Positions 55,294-64,000 of a DNA stretch of 64,000 nt are shown here, piece after piece. Source of the stretch: Adiantum capillus-veneris (taxonomy: Eukaryota; Streptophyta; Polypodiopsida; Polypodiales; Pteridaceae); the NCBI GenBank assembly GCA_014529385.2, contig CM043971.1, forward strand, positions 86,132,840 to 86,196,839. The letters are read 5' to 3'. Below the pieces are notes generated by a model. It ran no database searches, had not been told where the DNA came from, and was given only the letters and a program-made list of their open reading frames with translations. A program made the translations under genes and the position numbers. Each line of letters opens with the position of its first letter. The first letter of the stretch is position 1.

Positions 55294-56096
55294 ATGGCTG
55301 ACAATAATCAAGAGAGTAGAATGAACATTGATAGCTTTGATTTTGCACATGAAGGTGCTAATGATGATGCTCCCATGTTTGTGAATTATCTTGTGACTAG
55401 GTTGCAACAAGCTATGGGCAACCCTACTTTGCAAGCCGAAGTTACTCAACAACTTTGTGCCTATGGAATTTCCCTTCCTCTCCAAGAGGAGAGAGAGCTT
55501 AGGAGGCCTCTTGAAGAGACCCCCAAAAGAAGGCTCTCTCCTATTCGAGAGGAGGAATCCAAAGAGAAAGAAAGCGACGAAAGTCTAAGTTCTTCTGAAG
55601 ATGTGGCTCCACAAAGAAGGCGGTCTAGACGATCGCCTACTCCTCCCAAGAGGAATAGAGCAACCCATAGTCCTTCTCCTCATCACTCTGAAAGGCAAGA
55701 GAGGAAACAAAGGAAGAAAAGGGCTAGGAAGAGGTCACCCTCTTCTCCTTCTTCTTCACCTTCCTCCTCTTCCGATGAATGTTATGGCTATTCTCCTAGA
55801 GAATACAAGAGGGGAGGACATCGCAAATCATTTCCTGCATGGCGAAGGTCACAAAAGCTAAAGAAGTTCAAGGAGGGAGGAAAGAGTATCTCTTTTCTCA
55901 CCTATGATGGCACCTTTGGTGCTACCGACAAAGTCTTGGCCTTCATCTAGCAATTTGACGCGGCCTTTGGGGACGAGGGCTTCACAGAGTCCTCCAAGCT
56001 ATGTCATGTAGCTATGCACTTCCAAAAATCAGCTCGTCAATGGTGGGCTAGCCTTCGTGGCAATGGAGAAGCCCCAAAGACATGGGAGAAATCATA
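55294..56096 (+). pseudogene. Truncated gag of the nested LTR element
   Basis: ATG at 55,294 (MADNNQESRMNIDSF). A long Arg/Ser/Glu-rich stretch (residues about 65-190, RS-like) leads to ISFLTYDGTFGATDKVLAF and a TAG. The same frame continues QFDAAFGDEGF, VAMHFQKSARQWWASLRG and GEAPKTWE. This is the retrotransposon gag core, nearest to Ty3/gypsy gag. It ends at the deletion junction at 56,091. Confidence 0.8.
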
Positions 56097-56330
56097 ATAC
56101 AAATGCCTTTTGGAGGGGGGACCGGCTCCACATAAATCCGGTCCTCAACTGTTGTCATGTTCTCTAAATTCTCTCTCTTGCAAAAGTATTGTTCATGCCA
56201 AGTTAACTAATTGCTATGGTTATGTTGCTATCTTCAATTATGTCTACCCGCTATGCTCACAAAGTTATTTCTTGAAAGTATTCTCATTAATTTCCGCTAT
56301 TCTCAAGTTGAATAGGCTAATTCCATTACA
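56091..56330 (+). repeat. 3' LTR remnant of the nested element
   Basis: Matches 54,620-54,858. The joint with gag falls in GGGAGAAATCATAATAC, where gag and LTR share GGGAG. Confidence 0.88.
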
Positions 56331-57329
56331 GCCTAGACACCTTGCATGTTTCCCAGATCTCATTAGTGCAAAGTGGATTCATGAGAGAATGACCGAGGTA
56401 AAAGCGCGCGGAGAAGACATCACCAACAAAGAATGGAAGTATGCACGAGGCTGCGTACCAAAGGTAGAGTACTCATATACCTAAACCATACTGTCTTGCT
56501 ATTTGTTGAAATTATCTTTAACATGTATTTGATAAATTAATATATTTTTCTATTTTGTAGTCCCTTTCCTTTAACTTTATGTGGTCAAAGGGTCGTCACT
56601 TCTATACGCGCCACATTGACGAGCGTAGAACCACCATGGATTGTGCCATCATGGGCAACTTTGACACAAACGGTGATGAAGCCAAGTACTGCGGAACTAT
56701 TGAAAGGATACTAAAGGTTAATTTTAGAACCTTTCATAGCTTCATCTTCAAGTGCAAGTGGTTTGCAAATGTGTCTAGACGACATGAGAATGGCCTCTAC
56801 ATGGTGGACTCTAGTGTGCATCACACAGGGAGGTATGAAAATTTAGTTTTACCACACAATTGTGAGCAGGTGAGTGACATGTACCTTTTTTATTCTTATT
56901 TACTTGTTGTATCGTTAGTTATACCAATGTTACTCACTTTGAGCTTCTGTTTTATAGGTCGTCTATATCCCAGCAATACACCAACCAAAACTTTGGTTCG
57001 TAAATCCCGTAACACCTCAAGGGAGAACCATTTTTTCCACTAATGAAGTGGAGACTATCTTCGACCCTCTTCCACCTCCAACTTTGGATGAGGTGGAAAC
57101 AGAGGAGAGGGAGCTCGATGAATCAAGTCAAGCGGCAGCAAGTCTTAGCGAGGATGATTGTCATGATGATGAAGATGATGAGATGGAGGATGACGAACTC
57201 GAAGATGATGAAGCTGGCAATGCATCCACAAACGACAATTCCATTTCTCTCTTTATTGATTTAGGAGCCATGGGCTTAGAATTGGATGATGCTTCATGTA
57301 GAGATCTTTTGGAAGATGATTCATAAACA

Positions 57330-58083
57330 TTTTGTAGTTATGAAGCTTTTTTATCGTGTAATCCATTCACCTCTCTCTCCCTCCTCTTTCTCTCTTTAGA
57401 TTTGAGAATATGCTTAATTATGCTAATCAATTGACAATGATTATTTTAGTTGTAAACAAGGGTAATCTTAGGCTGGGTTCAGAGGAGGCTGGAGGAAGAA
57501 AGACTTTCTGCAGGTCTACCGCCGCCTCGTCTAAACGGTGTTGGAGGAAGAAGAGCGAAAAACAGAGAGAGGTGGAGAGAGGCCAGCAGCTCTTCCGAGG
57601 GGGGGGGGACGGAGGAAAAATGGTGGGCCCGGAGGAAGGTGATATCTACTGCAACAAATAGGCTTTTGCCACGCAACTTAAATGCCCATGTGGAAAGCAT
57701 TTCCATCGTAGCGTCTGGACCGGGCTTTATATCCCCCGCCTCCTTCTCCCCCCTCTTTCTCTTTCTCTCTCTCTCTTTCGTTCTCTTCATTTTTATAATT
57801 GAAAATTATATACAATACTCTTTAATTTTTATTGAGAGGAGGGAAACACCAAAATTTAATCTAGAATTTGAAAGTTTAGGCGCTAAATTTGGGCAGCAAA
57901 TATAACGACGATAATGGACGCGGTAATAATAGCGGTAATAACAGTGGATACAGTCGCGGTAATACTTTAAACACACAAAAAAACCCCCGCCCTCCTCTCT
58001 CTTGTTTCTCTCATTGAATTTACACCTTCTCTCTACAAAACGCTGTAAAACAACATGATAAACACTTGGAGATTTTCATAGTG
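57330..58083 (+). other. CACTA 3' end: leader-like and subterminal sequence
   Basis: No gene. Has a G-run at 57,600, a pyrimidine stretch at 57,745-57,785, GCGGTAATA units at 57,900-57,965, and the terminal inverted repeat ending CATAGTG. Confidence 0.7.
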
Positions 58084-58975
58084 GGAGAAAATCCTTAACC
58101 GGCTGGAGTTTTTTGGTTGCCAACCCCACCATAACGGGTGACCGAGGTTGAAAAACATACATGAGCATGAAAGGACTAAATCTAGTTGTGACATGCTTAG
58201 CACTGTTGTAAGCAAACTCAAGAAGAGGTAGATACTCTTTCGAGTCTGTTTGTTTCTTGCTAACATATGTGTGTAGCATATCCTCTAGCACTTGGTTAAC
58301 TCGTCCAGTTTGACCATCCATTTTTGGATGATCATTTGTACTAAGGTTGAGTTGTGTACCCAATCATTTAAACACAGCGCTCTAGAAATGACTGTTAAAC
58401 TTGGGATCACGATCACTTACAATGTTACCTGGCAAGCCATACAACTTGTATAGATTGTCTACAAATAACTTAGCTAATTCTAGAGTCTTTATAGTCGACT
58501 TTGTTGGGATAAACTTGCATGGTTTAGTCAACCGGTGTACGACCATCCATACTGAGTCATGACCTCGTACAGTGGTTGGTAAACCCACAATAAAATCCAT
58601 AGAGATACTTTCCCATTTCCCATTGGGAATCTCTAAAGAATGTTAGAGTCCTCCTGCCTTCAGGTGCTCTGCTTTGTTAACGACATTTTTGGCAATGCAA
58701 AAAATAATGCCATGTAAACCTGGCTGTCGTCGTACGAGAGTATAAGTCTTTTTAATACCCGGGTGTCGTATACTTGGACTATCATGACATTCATAAAGAA
58801 TTTGGTGCCAAATGTCCGTGTTCATCAGTACACAAACTCTCCCCTTGTGGAGTAGGTACCCATTGTCGATGGGAAAATTCTTCCATCGCTGCAGTTCATC
58901 ACTCGACGGAGGAGAACTGTGTGTGGAGGTTAACGACACACTACCAACATTGGAATGAGAAGGATCCCTCATTTT
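58084..58975 (-). pseudogene. Chromovirus integrase, core part
   Basis: 58,990-58,643 holds the zinc region (ECHDSP, RHPGIKKTY, a later C-x2-C degenerate). 58,600-58,382 has the first Asp (MDFIVGLP) and the second (VSDRDPKFNSHF). 58,363-58,084 has the rest, reading DGQTGRVNQ where the family has DGQTERVNQ. The catalytic Glu is thus replaced by Gly, and the enzyme would be dead. The frame then meets the CACTA insertion. Confidence 0.87.
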
Positions 58976-59198
58976 TTGAAAGGTGGGCATGGGAACTCAT
59001 TCGACACCTAGTTCAATTTTTATGTGACACATATTACATATGTGTGTGTAGCCTTTTGAAAAGGCACCTGGAGATATGAGTTTCCGAATGCTAGCTGTGA
59101 GAACTTTTACTAGCTGTAAGAACTTTTGTACATAAACACTTCCTTTTGTATATGAATCATAATATATATTGTATGTACACTATGGTCTATTGAGTGTG

Positions 59199-59264
<66 letters not shown>

Positions 59265-59338
59265 GTGTATAGCCATGGTTTTTCCAAGCTTCAAACCACC
59301 TTGAGCTCATTGTATCAATTCACCACCCAAGCCTTACA
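58976..59338 (+). repeat. 5' LTR of the gag-only element
   Basis: Starts TTGAAAGGTGGG and ends CCTTACA; (CT)n at 59,201-59,261. Confidence 0.85.
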
Positions 59339-59340
59339 AC

Positions 59341-59352
59341 TGGTATCAGAGC
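59341..59352 (+). other. tRNA-iMet primer-binding site
   Basis: TGGTATCAGAGC two bases after the LTR. Confidence 0.9.
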
Positions 59353-60689
59353 TTCGGTGCTAAGACTTGGAGATTTGAGCCCTTGGGAGTAGAATTGATC
59401 TTGGATAGAGAGAGTTTGAAGAGCTCCTGCAAGCAGCGGTTCCAAAATCCAGCCAAAGGGAGGGAACGAAAAGAGGCCCAACCGGCGTAACCAGATTCGG
59501 CACAAAAGCAACGACCCTTGGAATCAAGGGGATCTTGGGAAGCATTTGCACAAAGGCAGAGGATAGTGAACCGACATATTGGTAGAGCTTGTGAATAGGG
59601 AGAACTAAGCAAGGCCGATAGCTGAATTGAGAGCAAGAAGGTCCAGATCTACAGGTTGAATTGGGAAAGCCTTGAAGGCTTGAAGTAATCAAGCAGGGAG
59701 AAAGTGGTAGAGTCGAAATCAATTGAGGGGAATTTGGAGCATCTCGGCATCACAACAGATTAGGAAGCGGGAAAATTAGAACAAGAGTCGTGAGGCAAGC
59801 TTCAAAGCTTGGAGCATAACCACGCACACACTGTGTTATGGCACCATGAGCTATTGCGTTGTGCAAGCAGAGCAAACTAAACAAGAAGAGATAGCATCAC
59901 AGCTCCTAGCCATGGAAAGCCCTCACCGTAGCCAGTCAGTGGCTCGCCCTTAGCAAGGACACCACTCATCATGCACCATTTTCCTTCTATACGCTTGCCC
60001 TCGACCAGCCTTCTACAGGGTCGCCCTCACCCAACCTTCCTTCTCGCTGTTCAACTCAACCTGTAGTTAGGCTTCAATGCCACACACACACACACACACA
60101 CACACGCCGTATCGGCTTCGTCAAAGTTCCTGCATCATTCAACAAAATATTGAACATTTTGTGCGTTGTTATTTTTATTTTTAATAAACCTTAGGGTGGT
60201 TGCACACCCCACCGTCCTACTCTCAGCATTCCACCCTTGTCTACACACCCGACGAGTAAGAGAGAGAAAGAGCTCCTCGTGTACAAACAAGGGTGAGAGA
60301 AAGCTTGAGAGAGAGAATAATGAGCTCACACTACTGAGGCAACCTCGTTTTTTTTACTTCGAAAAGGGCAAACTTCTCGACGATGAAACCTTTAGTTCTC
60401 CCTCGAGTCTCGGCAAAGGCTTTCGAAAAAGGAGACCCCCTTTTGGCAAGGCCTTCAACAAAGCAATTTTTTGACCAAATCTTCAAGCTTTAAACGGGCA
60501 AAATGTTCATCAACCTCTTGTGAAGAGTTGCTTCACAAAACACAATTTTTTGGAGAGTGACTTCACAATTGGCTCTTATCAAGGTCGCACTTGCACTTTT
60601 TTGTAAAATTGGGCAAGACATTGTCGTAGAGAGAGTCTCTCTATCGGTAAGACCAAGTCCCATGCATTTTTTTCACAAGCACTTGCATC
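59353..60689 (+). other. Leader of the gag-only element
   Basis: 1.3 kb without a supported gene; (CA)n at about 60,080-60,103. Probably a packaging leader. Confidence 0.5.
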
Positions 60690-61631
60690 ATGGAAGAGAA
60701 AGGAATCATAAAATTTAATGGGGAGGGTTTCCATACCTGGCAAGCTAAACTAAGGGGATACTTAATGAAGAAAACATTATGGTCCGTAGTAAAAACATCT
60801 CTCAGTGATCACGAAGGCACACAAACCAAGGCTTCTATTGCACTCAATCAAGAAAAAGATGAACAAGCACTTTGCGTCATAATTACTGCACTCCATGACA
60901 ATTATGTACATTTTATAGATGAGTGCACACATGCATACGAGGCATGGCAAGTTCTAGAGGAGAATTTTGGAGCTAAAGCAAAACGAATTAAAGTTAGCTT
61001 GAAAAGGAAACTTTACAAACTCACTATGCTCGAGGGGAAAGACATAGCCAGTTTGGTCAATAGGCTTAAAAGCGTGATTACACAATTGACCTACATCCAA
61101 TGCGAAGTAGAAGAAGACGACAAAGTTGCAGTCCTTCTTAGTCCACTTCCTTCCAACTATGACCATATAGTCACAATTCTTGAAGAAAAGGAGCCAACTC
61201 TAGCACTTCAAGATGTGGTAAGCTCACTTCAGGCAGAAGAAAGAAAACAAAAAAATTCACTTGCATCGACAAACGGGGCTTTTATAGCAAGAGAAGGCCA
61301 ATCATCCATAGATTTCATATCATCTTCCAACGTCTGAAAATGCTATGACTGTGGTAAAATGGGTCATATAGCTAAATATTGCTATATCAATAAATTTTGT
61401 AGCACTTGTGGAAAGAAGGACCCTACTTCTAGGTGCTATTCAAAAGTTCAAGATAGTAGCGACAACAGTAACAACAAAGGCAAGAAGCCAATGAGAGGAG
61501 CAACACATATAGTCCAAGAAGAAGAAAATGAGGATGAAGGAGAAATTTCTTTCGTTTTACAGATGTACTTTGAAGATATGTTTCTACTCTCTCTAGTTCA
61601 AGGGGAGGTATTTTTCATCCTGTGTGGATAG
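60690..61631 (+). pseudogene. Copia-type Gag with zinc knuckle
   Basis: ATG at 60,690 (MEEKGIIKFNGEGFHTW). The standard copia Gag layout follows (LRGYLMKKTLW, AYEAWQVLEENF, LKRKLYKLTM, LVNRLKSVITQL, LLSPLPSNYDHIV). A TGA at 61,335 is followed in the same frame by the knuckle CYDCGKMGHIAKYC and a second cysteine group, CSTCGKKDP. CGA-to-TGA explains the stop, so Gag was one protein of about 313 residues. The acidic tail ends at 61,631, 50 bp before the purine tract. The protein would package its own RNA. Confidence 0.87.
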
Positions 61632-61692
61632 ATCTTGTCATCCTGTGTGGATAGTTGGGTCTTCATTATGTATGACATGCCCAAGGGGAGGG

Positions 61693-61897
61693 TTGAAAGG
61701 TGGGTATAGGAGCTCCTTCGACACCTAGTTCAATTTTTATGTGACACATATTACATATATGTGTGTAGCCTTCTAAAAAGGCACCTAGAGATATGAGCTG
61801 CCGGATACTGGCTGTGAGAACAAACACTTCCTTTTGTATATGAATCATAATATATGTTGTAAACATATTGTATGTACACTATGGTCTATTGAGTGTG

Positions 61898-61966
<69 letters not shown>

Positions 61967-62044
61967 ATTGTGTATAGCCATGGTTTTTCCAAGCTTCAAA
62001 CCACCTTGAGCTCATTGTATCAATTCACCCACCCAAGCCTTACA
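61693..62044 (+). repeat. 3' LTR of the gag-only element
   Basis: Starts TTGAAAGGTGGG and ends CCTTACA, with a (CT)n tract at about 61,904-61,964. Confidence 0.85.
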
Positions 62045-62049
62045 ATTTT

Positions 62050-62634
62050 CACATGGCTCCACACTTTGGAGTATGTGGCATCGTGCTCATATGTGCCCTT
62101 CAGAGACTCCAAAAATTCACTACAAAGTTCCAGGAACAAAAGTGAATTGATCTCAGGCATATAGCTAAGAGCGTCAGCCACCACATTGTATCGCCCTTTA
62201 CGATACCGGAGCTTTGCGTCATAGTCCTGAAGGATCTCAGCCCACCTGGCCTTTCGACCCTTTAAATATGTTTGTTGAGTAAACCATTTTATGCTTCCAT
62301 GGTCAAACACGATCTCAAACTGAGCTCCATACAAATAATGTCGCCATGTCTTCAAGGTAGACACTATTGCGTAGAGTTCACGTTCATAAACAGAATAATT
62401 TTACTACGCTGAATCAAGCTTCTTGCTTTCAAATGTAATTGGCCTCCCCTCTTGTAGAAGGACCACTCCAATAGCAGAGTTACTAGCATCCGTTTCCAAA
62501 ACGAATGGTTTCAAAGGATCCACAATAGCTAGAATAGGAGTTGTAGGTAATGCATCCTTGAGTGTATCAAAATTGTGCTGTTGAGCGGCCCCCCACTGGA
62601 AGGTCTTTCCTTTGCCTTTCAGTTGTTCCGTCAT
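62050..62634 (-). pseudogene. Chromovirus RNase H
   Basis: Acids in LETDASNSAIGVVL and later VVADALSYM, with NYSVYERELYAIV, WRHYLYGAQFEIVFD and KARWAEILQDYD between. Two adjacent stops (near 62,400) break it. It ends at VWSHVK, where the gag-only element was inserted. Confidence 0.88.
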
Positions 62635-63427
62635 GGGAACAACAATACTGTAACTCTTCTACATCTTTAGGAGAAGGCCACCTCCGGATGGCATCCACTT
62701 TGGATTGATCCATGTGTAGCCCAATAGCTGAGATAACATGCCCAAGATAGTGAATTTCCTCCTTGAGAAAATCACACTTGGATTCTTTGGCATATAATTT
62801 AGTTGTTTGTAACAATTCAAACACTTGCCTCAGATGTTGCAAGTGTTCTTTCTCAAAAGCACTATATACACGAATGTCATCAAGAAAAACGATAACAAAT
62901 TTGACCAAGTACGGTCTCAAGACACTATCCATAAGTGTCATGAATGTTGCGGACGCATTGGTTAATCCAAAATGTATAACCAAAAACTCATAATGTCCAA
63001 ACCTTGTTTGGAATGCAGTTTTGGGTATATCAGCAAGTCGAATACATACTTGGTGATAGCCCGACCGCAAATCAATCTTTGTAAAGATACGAGCATGAGT
63101 GAGCTTGTCGAACAACTCATCCACGTGTGGTAATGGGTACTTGTTCTTAACAGTGACCACATTTAATCCACGGTAGTCTATGCACATGCGCATACTACCA
63201 TCCTTTTTCTTCACTAATAGGATAGGAGAAGCCCATGGTGAAGAAATCGGTTGGATAAACCCTCTACTAAGATAGTCAGCAAGCTGACTTTCCACCTCAG
63301 CAGCTTCAGAATAACTCATTCTGTAGGGTGGTTTACTGATTGGTTTACTGCCTACAACCACGTCGATGCCATGTTGCACAGATCGTGTCAAGGGGTAACC
63401 TTGATGGCAAATCACTAGGAAAAACAT
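62567..63427 (-). pseudogene. Chromovirus reverse transcriptase
   Basis: Fingers [18 protein letters not shown], then [13 protein letters not shown] (first Asp), [18 protein letters not shown] and [10 protein letters not shown] (catalytic DD). The thumb is [10 protein letters not shown] and [10 protein letters not shown]. The frame slips near 62,630 at [10 protein letters not shown], so RNase H continues in another frame. RT residues are intact. Confidence 0.92.
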
Positions 63428-63992
63428 CGTGAAATTCCTTAAATAATTTTTTTAATTCACTAGCAACCTTTGCTTGTTGATAAGTAGCCATTGCTGGAAG
63501 AGATGGGAGAGAAGCATGCGGCGTTGAGGAATGTTCAACAGATTCAACATTGGAAAGAAAATGACACAATGAGTAACACAAGAAAACTTCATCTATTTCA
63601 TTATCTGAAACGAGCTTCATAAGCTCTGCTGTACATATTAGTGGTGAGGAAGGCACATCCTTCTCTCCTAACAACAACACATGTGTGCCATAGGATTCAA
63701 ACATTAGGCTGTTGTGCTCGTAGCTACACTTCAGTGATGGTCCTAGGCTATGCAACCATTCCCTACCAAGTACCACATCTGCCCTCTCCATATTGATAAC
63801 TTGGAAATCCAAGGATGTAAAATGGCCTTGTATTTCCAACGGTATAGCTCTGACCTGAGTATCCCATATTTCGGCATCATAACCATTCATCATTGCTACC
63901 TTGTAGTGGTGGAAACTTGGAGTTTGGGGCAATTTGAGTTTTTTCACTAATGCATAGTTAATGAAATTGTGAGTAGCACCGTCATCCACCAA
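63345..63992 (-). pseudogene. Chromovirus protease and connector
   Basis: Begins at the aspartic protease active site (VDDGATHNFI; the family has the D-S/D-G-A-THNF form) and continues to VVLGREWLHSLG. A connector with [15 protein letters not shown] follows and leads into RT through a frameshift near 63,400. Gag lies beyond the window edge. Confidence 0.85.
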
Positions 63993-64000
63993 GATGCGCA

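Larger units (their letters stand above)
53232..56332 (+). mobile_element. Internally deleted LTR retrotransposon inside TNP2
   Basis: The 5' LTR runs from about 53,234 (TGTCATAAAATC) to 54,859. A tRNA-iMet PBS TGGTATCAGAGC is at 54,865, a gag start at 55,294, and a 3' LTR remnant (last 240 bp) at 56,091-56,330. GCTTA before and GCCTA after are a one-mismatch 5-bp target duplication. Skipping the element restores the TNP2 frame (APPVLR then HLACFPDL). Everything from mid-gag to most of the 3' LTR is deleted, leaving no protease or pol. Confidence 0.85.
50476..57326 (+). pseudogene. tnp2: CACTA TNP2 transposase, spliced, split by an LTR element
   Basis: The amino end (50,470-50,640) has the transposase-associated cysteine pattern CPCAKCKR...LRRIALEHV. 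The core follows: YERIHACVNDCMLYR, CPVCGEARY, LSIPC-type SLIPCIQHMF, GMMRVPADSPAW, LRLGLASDGVNPFG, WSTWPMVIVNYNIPPW and IDIYLEPLIEEL (50,901-51,600). Later exons have ACPTCG and HCFLPQGHSKH (51,776-51,910), FKNVAQTLWD, LYGLKSHDWHKML (52,090-52,415), LLVHVVEEIAICG (52,770) and FLKSLKDFVQ...PEACMAEGWI (52,847-52,950). A DUF4216-like end lies at 56,690-57,010 (FKCKWFAN, VYIPAIHQPKLWFVN) before an acidic tail ending at 57,326. The exon is interrupted at 53,231 and resumes at 56,332. Several stops and frameshifts (e.g. 50,516) mark decay. Confidence 0.88.
45256..58083 (+). mobile_element. CACTA (En/Spm-type) DNA transposon, 12.8 kb
   Basis: The right end is ...CATAGTG at 58,083, whose complement CACTATGAAAATCTCC is a typical CACTA terminus. 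The left end at 45,256 reads TACCATAAGAG, a decayed match differing only by transitions over 11 bases. GGA flanks both ends (45,253-45,255 and 58,084-58,086). Removing the element and one GGA restores the chromovirus integrase frame KDFLQDHMDML. Subterminal GCGGTAATA/TATTACCGC repeats lie at 45,330-45,465 and 57,900-57,965. It encodes TNP2 (plus) and a second ORF (minus) and contains a nested LTR element. Confidence 0.9.
58976..62044 (+). mobile_element. Copia-type gag-only retrotransposon (TR-GAG-like), 3.07 kb
   Basis: LTRs 58,976-59,338 and 61,693-62,044 are near-identical (each with a CT tract of about 60 bp). The tRNA-iMet PBS is at 59,341 and a purine tract CCAAGGGGAGGG lies before the 3' LTR. 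The target duplication is ATTTT (58,971-58,975 and 62,045-62,049). Internally there is only a gag with one zinc knuckle. Short gag-only LTR elements have been described in plants as TR-GAG; they must borrow pol from a partner. It interrupts the chromovirus. Confidence 0.88.
43981..63992 (-). mobile_element. Ty3/gypsy chromovirus, interrupted by CACTA and a gag-only element
   Basis: On the minus strand: protease (63,992-63,345), RT (63,427-62,567), RNase H (62,634-62,050), integrase (58,975-58,084 and 45,255-44,924), chromodomain-like tail, polypurine tract (44,704-44,714) and the start of a 3' LTR at 44,701. Integrase is split by the CACTA element, and the RNase H-integrase boundary by a 3.07-kb element. 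Gag lies beyond the right edge. The left LTR limit, somewhere near 44.0 kb, is not resolved. Confidence 0.88.

Overview
The window looks like nuclear DNA of a large, repeat-rich plant genome. The reasons are spliced genes with GT-AG introns, plant-type Ty3/gypsy (Tat-like and chromovirus), Ty1/copia and CACTA elements, and very dense (GA)n, (CT)n and (CA)n microsatellites. I cannot name the species; a seed-free plant or gymnosperm is a guess. I see no intact ordinary host gene, rRNA, tRNA or CRISPR array. Almost everything is transposon-derived and much of it is nested. || Layout. 1-6.04 kb (minus): decayed Tat-like Ty3/gypsy element A (integrase, two RNase H domains, RT, protease, gag, a cluster of pre-gag ORFs, primer-binding site), then 2 kb of microsatellite-rich DNA probably holding its 5' LTR. 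8.4-11.3 kb: fragments of two copia elements and a LINE-like ORF1 piece with a (TCTA)n tail. 11.3-16.6 kb (plus): gag-protease element without reverse transcriptase, ending in a short LTR. 18.0-18.5 kb: an isolated LTR. 19.7-21.6 kb (plus): Tat-like RNase H/integrase fragment. 23.1-43.98 kb: a minus-strand copia element whose gag (left) is separated from its PBS and LTR (right) by about 20 kb. || That insert is the most unusual part. It is bounded by inverted 41-bp arms beside (GA)n tracts (37/41 identical). It carries, divergently, a decayed DDE/SWIM-zinc-finger transposase-like gene (minus, 24.6-28.1 kb) with a small ORF behind it, and an intron-rich gene (plus, 38.99-43.07 kb) encoding a ParB-like domain joined to a DNA-methyltransferase-like domain. 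A nearly intact Tat-like retrotransposon (element B, 28.97-37.92 kb) sits between the two genes, flanked on both sides by the same palindromic motif and on the right by an array of long perfect hairpins. I infer one large DNA transposon encoding a ParB-methyltransferase protein, later split by element B. || 44-64 kb (minus): a chromovirus whose pol is interrupted twice. A 12.8-kb CACTA element (45,256-58,083) lies inside its integrase with a 3-bp target duplication whose removal restores the reading frame. A 3.07-kb copia-type gag-only element (58,976-62,044) lies between its RNase H and integrase with a 5-bp target duplication. The CACTA carries TNP2, a second minus-strand ORF, a 67-bp palindrome, duplicated pieces of an HSP70-like first exon, a 1.2-kb polypyrimidine tract and, inside TNP2, a deleted LTR retrotransposon. 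The order of insertion can be read: chromovirus first, then CACTA, then the LTR element within CACTA. || Coding signals are mostly decayed. Many in-frame stops are one C-to-T step from CGA or CAA, as expected of methylated transposon DNA.
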